Shown piece by piece: positions 4,932 to 7,684 of a DNA stretch of 7,684 nucleotides; within the stretch, counting starts at the first letter, position 1; every line of letters begins with the position of its first letter. The notes under the pieces were generated by a model. It worked only from the letters and a program-made list of their open reading frames with translations, did no database searches and was not told the DNA's origin. Location of the stretch: positions 1 through 7,684 of the forward strand of contig DASSGZ010000118.1 in the NCBI GenBank assembly GCA_035693165.1. Reading direction: 5' to 3'. Source of the DNA: JAICKM01 sp035693165. GTDB lineage: Bacteria > Chloroflexota > Chloroflexia > QHBQ01 > JAICKM01. A program made the translations under genes and the position numbers.

Positions 4932-5765
4932 ATGAACCGCATTGCTCAGACGAAGAACGGACTGATTGAATACCGTGTTGTGGGGCAAGGACCGGCGGTG
5001 CTCCTGCTCAATGGCGGCCATACCAACTGCAACTCCCCCTTTGGACACGAGCAGTTTTTCCTGGATCAGGGCTGCCGGCTGGTCATTCCCTCACGGCCCG
5101 GCTATGGAAAGACGCCGTCTGCTACCGGCAAAACCGCCGAAGCGTTTGCCGATGCGCTGGTCGATCTCCTCAATCATTTGCGCCTTGAGCGGGCCATCGT
5201 GGTAGGCATTTCGGCGGCCGGCCCGACGGCCTTACAATTGGCGGGGCGGCATCCTGAACGGGTGAGCAAGCTCATCCTGCAAAACGCCGTCACCGGCGGA
5301 AGATTCCCTACGCTCGGGACCCGGCTTGGTGCCTACCTTTTGTTCAACCCCTGGGTGGAAGGATGGATCTGGGCCGCTTTTCGTGCCTTCGCGCGATTCG
5401 CGCCGCTAAGCGCATTGAAAAGTATGATGGGCAGTCTTTCGTCTTTAGATCCGGCGCAGGTAGTGGCTACGATGAGTCGGGAACAACAGCAAGCGGCCCT
5501 GGCTTTCTTGCTGGCGTCGCGATCAGGATCCGGCTTTCTGCATGATTTGCAGCACCACTGCGGCGATCTCCAGCGTATTTCGGCGCCCACCTTGATTATC
5601 GAGAGCAAGTATGACGGATCCGTGGACGCCTCTCACGCCACCTACGCGGCAGACCATATTGCCAATGCGGAACTCTTTGTCTCTCCAGCCGAGAGCCATC
5701 TGCTGTGGTTTAGCTCGTACAACGCTGCCATTGAAGAGAAAATGCGTGCGTTCTTAACAGCATAG
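4932..5765 (+). CDS. Alpha/beta-fold hydrolase
   Basis: A soluble serine hydrolase of 277 aa with the alpha/beta-hydrolase core. The substrate is unknown. The oxyanion-hole region is LLLNGGHTN (24-32) and RPGYGKT (55-61) is the usual loop before helix B. The nucleophile elbow VVGISAAGP gives Ser94. The acid is probably Asp228 in KYDGSVD and the base His256 in PAESHLLW, so the Ser-Asp-His triad is complete. Residues of about 125-200 form a helical cap that probably sets specificity. No signal peptide is visible. The ATG at 4932 follows AAAGAGG with 7 nt spacing; a GTG at 4905 is possible but lacks a good site. Base composition is visibly less GC-rich, and more mixed at third positions, than the neighbouring genes, which suggests later acquisition. 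It stands alone and converges on the metallo-hydrolase with a gap of 38 nt. The fold is secure. Confidence 0.88.
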   Translation: MNRIAQTKNGLIEYRVVGQGPAVLLLNGGHTNCNSPFGHEQFFLDQGCRLVIPSRPGYGKTPSATGKTAEAFADALVDLLNHLRLERAIVVGISAAGPTALQLAGRHPERVSKLILQNAVTGGRFPTLGTRLGAYLLFNPWVEGWIWAAFRAFARFAPLSALKSMMGSLSSLDPAQVVATMSREQQQAALAFLLASRSGSGFLHDLQHHCGDLQRISAPTLIIESKYDGSVDASHATYAADHIANAELFVSPAESHLLWFSSYNAAIEEKMRAFLTA

Positions 5766-5803
5766 CACGCCGCCCGGAAGGGCCGTCCCCGCCCTATTGC
5801 CGG

Positions 5804-6817
5804 CTACACATGGTACACGACGGGCCGGCGCGCCACGTCGCGGCGGATCTGGCCGCGATCCTCCAGCAAATCGAGGTGGCCGAGCGTTTCGGAAAAGCCG
5901 AGGAATAGATCGACGCCTTCGAGCCGCGGGAAGAGGCGGCGGCTCAGCGTGTGGACATCGGCCGGCTCCTCGCGCACCCAGTCGCGCAGGCGCGCCGCGC
6001 GGTCTTCATGCAATTGCAACCGGCGCTTGATCAGCTTGCGGTGGCCCTGGAACGGGCTGCCGTGGCCGGGAAAGACCCACAGCACCGGCAACGCCGCCAC
6101 CCGCGCCAGCGACTCGACGTAGAGCGGCAGCATGCGCGGGCGCGCGCTCTCGCCGATCAGCGGCGCTTCGAGCACCGGGTTCGAGCTGATATCGGCCAGC
6201 AGGTGGTCACCTGCGATGAGGGTGCGCGTCTCCGGCTGATGCAGCGAGATGTGGCCGGTGGCATGGCCCGGCGTATAGTGGATGGTCCACTCGTGGCCGG
6301 CCAGTGCGAGCATGTCGCCCGCGTCGAGCAGGCGCCTGGGCAGCACGGCCTCGGCATAACGGCCCATCGCCTTGACGCCGCGGTTAATCGCCACCATCTC
6401 GCCCGCCGGCACGCCGCCCTCGATGCACAGCAGCGTCAAATAGGCCATGCGCCGCTGCCACTCGTCAGCGAACTCGCGCATCCACAGGTCCAACCGGTGG
6501 TGGACCCAGACTTCGGCTCCGCTCAGGGCCACGATCCGCGCCGCCAGCCCCCAGTGGTCAACGTGCCCATGTGTGAGAATGATCCGGCGAATCTCTTCCG
6601 GGCGCCGGCCCAGGCGGGCCAATCCGGCTTGCAAGTCGGCCCAGGCATCCTCGGTCAGCGGCCCGCAATCCACCAGCGTCAGCGGGTCCGCGTCCACCAC
6701 ATAGCTGTTAACGGGCCCCATCTTGAACGGCGTCCGCAGTTCCAGCCGGGTAATCGGCGGCAGCGGCCCATCCGGGCGCCATTGGCCCTCGCCGCGCTCC
6801 TCTAACTCGTCCGTCAT
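5804..6817 (-). CDS. Metallo-beta-lactamase-fold hydrolase
   Basis: A protein of about 337 aa with the binuclear-metal MBL fold. The metal motif THGHVDH (82-88) gives His83, His85, Asp87 and His88. The later ligands are the His in TPGHATGH, the Asp in AGDHLLAD and the His in FPGHGSPF, so a full two-metal site is present. Before it, NSYVVDADPLTLVDCG is the usual opening strand pair. The C-terminal 100 residues, rich in Arg and Leu and ending VVYHV, resemble the winged-helix tail of LACTB2-like and other hydrolytic MBL proteins. Substrates in this superfamily range from thioesters to nucleic acids, so no specific reaction is assigned. The ATG at 6817 is preferred because a GAGGAGG site precedes it and because the upstream in-frame ATG at 6865 lies inside the -10 of the gene's own promoter. 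It is transcribed away from the rRNA operon. Confidence 0.9.
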   Translation of the reverse strand: MTDELEERGEGQWRPDGPLPPITRLELRTPFKMGPVNSYVVDADPLTLVDCGPLTEDAWADLQAGLARLGRRPEEIRRIILTHGHVDHWGLAARIVALSGAEVWVHHRLDLWMREFADEWQRRMAYLTLLCIEGGVPAGEMVAINRGVKAMGRYAEAVLPRRLLDAGDMLALAGHEWTIHYTPGHATGHISLHQPETRTLIAGDHLLADISSNPVLEAPLIGESARPRMLPLYVESLARVAALPVLWVFPGHGSPFQGHRKLIKRRLQLHEDRAARLRDWVREEPADVHTLSRRLFPRLEGVDLFLGFSETLGHLDLLEDRGQIRRDVARRPVVYHV

Positions 6818-6863
6818 CGATCCAGGATCCTCCTCAACCCACGGTAGCCACTGCAAACAATTC

Positions 6864-6892
6864 ATCATAAAACCGCCGTCCGTGAATGTCAA
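6864..6892 (-). promoter_or_regulatory. sigma70-type promoter of the MBL-fold hydrolase gene
   Basis: On the minus strand a perfect TTGACA (6887-6892), a 17-bp spacer and TATGAT (6864-6869, five of six) form a strong promoter. The expected start is near 6857, about 40 nt before the ATG at 6817. It decides the gene start: longer in-frame versions, open up to 7345, would have to be translated from DNA upstream of this promoter. Confidence 0.75.
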
Positions 6893-6896
6893 ACCG

Positions 6897-6936
6897 CGCG
6901 GGCTGCCGCGCCCGCCGGTCGTGCAGCCGGCCCGCG
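6897..6936. repeat. GC-rich inverted repeats between the MBL promoter and rRNA P1
   Basis: CGCGGGC (6897-6903) pairs with GCCCGCG (6930-6936). Alternatively GGCTGC (6901-6906) pairs with GCAGCC (6923-6928). The block begins 4 bp upstream of the MBL gene's -35 and ends about 50 bp upstream of rRNA promoter P1. It may be a binding site or simply GC-rich spacer. No T-run makes it a terminator on either strand. Confidence 0.3.
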
Positions 6937-6988
6937 GCGCCGGGCGATAATTGTCGGAAATGGATCTAAAAACGCGTGCCCGCATTCC

Positions 6989-7017
6989 TTGACATGGGCG
7001 GGGCGGCTCGGTATAAT
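6989..7017 (+). promoter_or_regulatory. rRNA-region promoter P1, perfect consensus
   Basis: TTGACA (6989-6994), 17 bp, then TATAAT (7012-7017): both hexamers and the spacing are ideal for the housekeeping sigma factor. The start should be near G7024. It lies about 620 bp before 16S rRNA, in the direction of the rRNA gene. A second copy follows exactly 145 bp downstream. Confidence 0.9.
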
Positions 7018-7023
7018 CAGCAA

Positions 7024-7078
7024 GCCTGTTGCGAAACCGGCACAAAACACGGTCTCGTTCGGCCCCGCCGAAAAGACC
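7024..7078 (+). repeat. Leader hairpin pair, copy 1 (after P1)
   Basis: The predicted RNA starts with hairpin H1 (7024-7041): GCC-T-GTT, loop GCGA, AAC-C-GGC, i.e. 6 bp with one T/C mismatch and a GNRA-type loop. Hairpin H2 (7051-7078) follows: GGTCT, a small internal loop, TTCGGC-CCC-GCCGAA, then AGACC, giving 11 bp. The same two hairpins lie at the same offsets after P2. A third stem CGGCC/GGCCG (7079-7100) is seen only here. The structures are by eye from the sequence; function is not known. Confidence 0.6.
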
Positions 7079-7133
7079 CGGCCCAGGCAAACAGCGGCCG
7101 CAAAATTGGTAGCAAACTCGATGGCGAAGACCC

Positions 7134-7162
7134 TTGACAGGGCCGGCGCTATCGGGTATAAT
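7134..7162 (+). promoter_or_regulatory. rRNA-region promoter P2, perfect consensus
   Basis: TTGACA (7134-7139), 17 bp, TATAAT (7157-7162). Like P1 it is a perfect consensus promoter, and every element is shifted by exactly 145 bp from P1. The start should be near A7168/G7169. An intrinsic terminator lies about 110-135 nt downstream of this start, before the 16S gene. Confidence 0.9.
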
Positions 7163-7168
7163 ACCAAA

Positions 7169-7304
7169 GCCGCTGTGAAATGCGGCACCTATTCCGGTCT
7201 CGTTCGGCCCTGCCGAAAAGATCGATCTCAAGGGAACAGCCAGTCTCGGGACACGGATCAGCATCACTGTAATCGTCCGGCCGGCGTTGTAAGCGCCGGT
7301 TTTT
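7169..7304 (+). ncRNA. Candidate small structured RNA (or attenuated leader) from P2, ending at a terminator
   Basis: A transcript from P2 would be about 136 nt and end at the intrinsic terminator; from P1 it would be about 280 nt. It carries H1 (7169-7186, GCCGC/GCGGC) at the very 5' end, then H2 (7196-7223, GGTCT and TTCGGC-CCT-GCCGAA and AGATC). An imperfect hairpin around 7255-7277 (GATCAG/CTG-TA-ATC) comes next, and the terminator stem closes the unit. No good ORF with a ribosome site lies inside. H1 and H2 also occur after P1, with changes that keep pairing. I compared it from memory with SRP RNA, 6S RNA, RNase P RNA and common riboswitches and recognised none. Either it is a separate small RNA, or it is a regulated leader whose transcription sometimes continues into the rRNA operon. 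Confidence 0.45.
7281..7304 (+). terminator. Intrinsic terminator between rRNA promoters P2 and P3
   Basis: CCGGCG (7281-7286) pairs with CGCCGG (7294-7299), extendable to 8 bp through a T-G and a T-A pair with a 3-nt loop. A run of five T (7300-7304) follows at once. This is a classic intrinsic terminator on the plus strand. It would stop transcripts from P1 and P2 about 335 nt before 16S rRNA unless antitermination occurs. Confidence 0.8.
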
Positions 7305-7337
7305 GTGTGCCCGCGGGCTCGTCTGCCGGCCGCCCCG

Positions 7338-7383
7338 TTATCCACAATTCGGTGGATAAAGTTGCGGATAAATCGGTGGACAA
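7338..7383. promoter_or_regulatory. Cluster of DnaA-box-like sites upstream of P3
   Basis: A perfect DnaA box TTATCCACA lies at 7338-7346 (plus). On the minus strand three related sites follow: TTATCCACC (7351-7359), TTATCCGCA (7363-7371) and TTGTCCACC (7375-7383), with one, one and two differences from TTATCCACA. The last three are spaced at exactly 12 bp. The first two form a palindrome, TTATCCAC and GTGGATAA, with 6 bp between. The cluster ends 16 bp upstream of the P3 -35. It could let DnaA control rRNA transcription. No dnaA gene or clear AT-rich unwinding element is seen, so an origin is not called. Confidence 0.6.
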
Positions 7384-7399
7384 GTTGTGAAAAAGCTCC

Positions 7400-7429
7400 T
7401 TGACATAGGGCTTCTTCATCTGGTACAAT
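7400..7429 (+). promoter_or_regulatory. rRNA promoter P3, closest to 16S
   Basis: TTGACA (7400-7405), an 18-bp spacer and an extended -10 TGGTACAAT (hexamer TACAAT 7424-7429). The segment between -10 and start, ACCCC, is GC-rich, as is common in rRNA promoters under stringent control. The start should be near 7436-7437, about 200 nt before mature 16S. It is the only strong promoter after the terminator, so it may be the main rRNA promoter. Confidence 0.8.
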
Positions 7430-7437
7430 ACCCCTTG

Positions 7438-7453
7438 CCGCTCGCGAGAGCGG
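7438..7453 (+). promoter_or_regulatory. boxB-like hairpin at the start of the P3 rRNA leader
   Basis: CCGCTC-GCGA-GAGCGG is a perfect 6-bp hairpin with a GNRA tetraloop, starting within 1-2 nt of the predicted P3 start. In E. coli rrn leaders a boxB hairpin lies just before boxA, and the order is the same here. H1 after P1 has the same GCGA loop at the same place relative to its promoter. Confidence 0.55.
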
Positions 7454-7465
7454 TTAAACCAAGCA

Positions 7466-7478
7466 AGCACTTTAACAA
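7466..7478 (+). promoter_or_regulatory. boxA-like rRNA antitermination site
   Basis: AGCACTTTAACAA matches E. coli rrn boxA (TGCTCTTTAACAA) at 11 of 13 positions, including CTTTAACAA. boxA RNA recruits NusB and S10 to keep RNA polymerase from terminating in the untranslated rRNA operon. It is downstream of P3 and of the boxB-like hairpin, which is the standard layout. It lies after the 7281-7304 terminator and so could not help P1/P2 transcripts pass that site. Confidence 0.7.
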
Positions 7479-7488
7479 CAGCAGAGTG

Positions 7489-7506
7489 GTGAGCAAGCAA
7501 GCTCAC
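7489..7506 (+). repeat. Perfect hairpin in the rRNA leader
   Basis: GTGAGC (7489-7494) pairs perfectly with GCTCAC (7501-7506) around the loop AAGCAA. It lies 11 nt after boxA in the transcribed spacer before 16S. It may take part in leader folding or processing; no specific role can be read from the sequence. Confidence 0.4.
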
Positions 7507-7569
7507 ACAAAGTGACACCAACCAGTCAAGTTCACACAATAGCCCCAATCTTTTCCAACGAACCGGCTC

Positions 7570-7628
7570 CGGCGGGCTGCGGCCCGCTGCGATGGTTCCA
7601 TCGAATCTTGGGTGTGGTCGTCGACCAT
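7570..7628 (+). repeat. Three consecutive stem-loops just before 16S rRNA
   Basis: GCGGGC-TGCG-GCCCGC (7572-7587, extendable by two pairs), CGATG-GTTC-CATCG (7590-7603) and TGGTC-GTC-GACCA (7615-7627) follow each other within 60 nt and end about 10 nt before mature 16S. They probably help fold the precursor and set up processing. The partner strand of the RNase III stem would lie after 16S, outside the window. Confidence 0.5.
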
Positions 7629-7637
7629 GCCGAGTTT

Positions 7638-7684
7638 CGTCTGGAGAGTTTGATCCTGGCTCAGGACGAACGCTGGCGGCGCGC
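7638..7684 (+). rRNA. rrs: 16S ribosomal RNA, 5' end only
   Basis: AGAGTTTGATCCTGGCTCAG at 7645-7664 is the universal 27F primer site (E. coli positions 8-27), followed by GACGAACGCTGGCGGCGCGC. Counting back gives a mature 5' end near 7638. About 47 nt of 16S are present before the right edge. The GGACGAACGCTGGCGGCG wording is common to many phyla and compatible with Chloroflexota. It is transcribed rightwards from the promoter region above. Confidence 0.97.

Noticed and set aside
5766..5803. Bidirectional terminator between the hydrolase and MBL genes
   Set aside because: GCCC-GGAA-GGGC (5772-5783) is only a 4-bp stem and no T-run follows on either strand.
7169..7304. Candidate RNA as SRP RNA, 6S RNA or a known riboswitch
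   Set aside because: The SRP helix-8 loop GGAAGCAG type signature is absent (only a loose AAGGGAACAGCC is seen). The ends do not pair as in 6S RNA. No conserved riboswitch core was recognised.
6818..7345. N-terminal extension of the MBL hydrolase frame up to an upstream start at 7345
   Set aside because: The extra frame runs backwards over rRNA promoters P1 and P2 and the hairpin modules, and the gene's own promoter lies at 6864-6892. The translated extension has no recognisable domain.
7338..7383. Chromosomal replication origin
   Set aside because: Only four DnaA-like sites are present, with no dnaA, dnaN or other origin-linked genes, and no clear AT-rich unwinding region. Regulation of P3 is the simpler reading.
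6989..7548. Open frames of about 95-135 codons in the rRNA upstream region on both strands
   Set aside because: They overlap promoters, the terminator, DnaA boxes and rRNA leader signals, with no ribosome sites and no family resemblance.

Overview
The window is GC-rich DNA (about two thirds G+C by eye) with tightly packed genes on both strands. It reads like a chromosomal segment of a free-living bacterium, most likely Chloroflexota. This assignment is an inference from four things: a CodW-like HslV with an HATT N-terminus, a PATAN/DUF4388 protein paired with a REC protein, the high G+C content, and a 16S rRNA 5' end reading GGACGAACGCTGGCGGCGCGC. Only about 47 nt of 16S are present, so the phylum is not proven. 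No phage, transposon, integrase or CRISPR array is visible.

Left part (1-1540, minus strand): the two-gene hslV-hslU operon for the ATP-dependent HslVU (ClpQY) protease. It is read leftwards from a good sigma70-type promoter at 1448-1476, and hslU runs off the left edge. HslV has a 13-residue N-terminal extension before the catalytic Thr, Thr instead of Ser at mature position 124, and a roughly 60-residue Ala/Pro-rich basic tail. A gene-free stretch of about 400 nt (1394-1800) follows. It holds the hslV promoter and several inverted repeats.

Middle (1801-4800): a plus-strand gamma-glutamylcyclotransferase-like gene ends 1 nt from a convergent minus-strand cluster. In transcription order the cluster is a PATAN (DUF4388) protein, an overlapping single-domain response regulator, and a PLP-dependent aminotransferase of the methionine/kynurenine aminotransferase type. 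The PATAN-REC gene pair looks like a split version of the fused PATAN-REC regulators.

Right-middle (4800-6870): an alpha/beta hydrolase (plus) is divergent from the PATAN gene. The two promoters share the same -10 bases and lie next to a 16-bp palindrome. The hydrolase converges on a metallo-beta-lactamase-fold hydrolase (minus), which has its own TTGACA-17-TATGAT promoter.

Right end (6890-7684): the control region of an rRNA operon and the first bases of 16S rRNA. Two perfect-consensus promoters (TTGACA-17-TATAAT) lie in a 145-bp tandem duplication. Each is followed at its start site by the same pair of RNA hairpins, with the sequence changes placed so that pairing survives. A clear intrinsic terminator (7281-7304) ends this unit before the rRNA gene, so P1/P2 may make a small structured RNA or an attenuated leader. 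After the terminator come a phased array of DnaA-box-like sites, a third promoter (P3), boxB-like and boxA-like antitermination signals, further leader hairpins, and 16S rRNA. This arrangement is the most unusual thing in the window.
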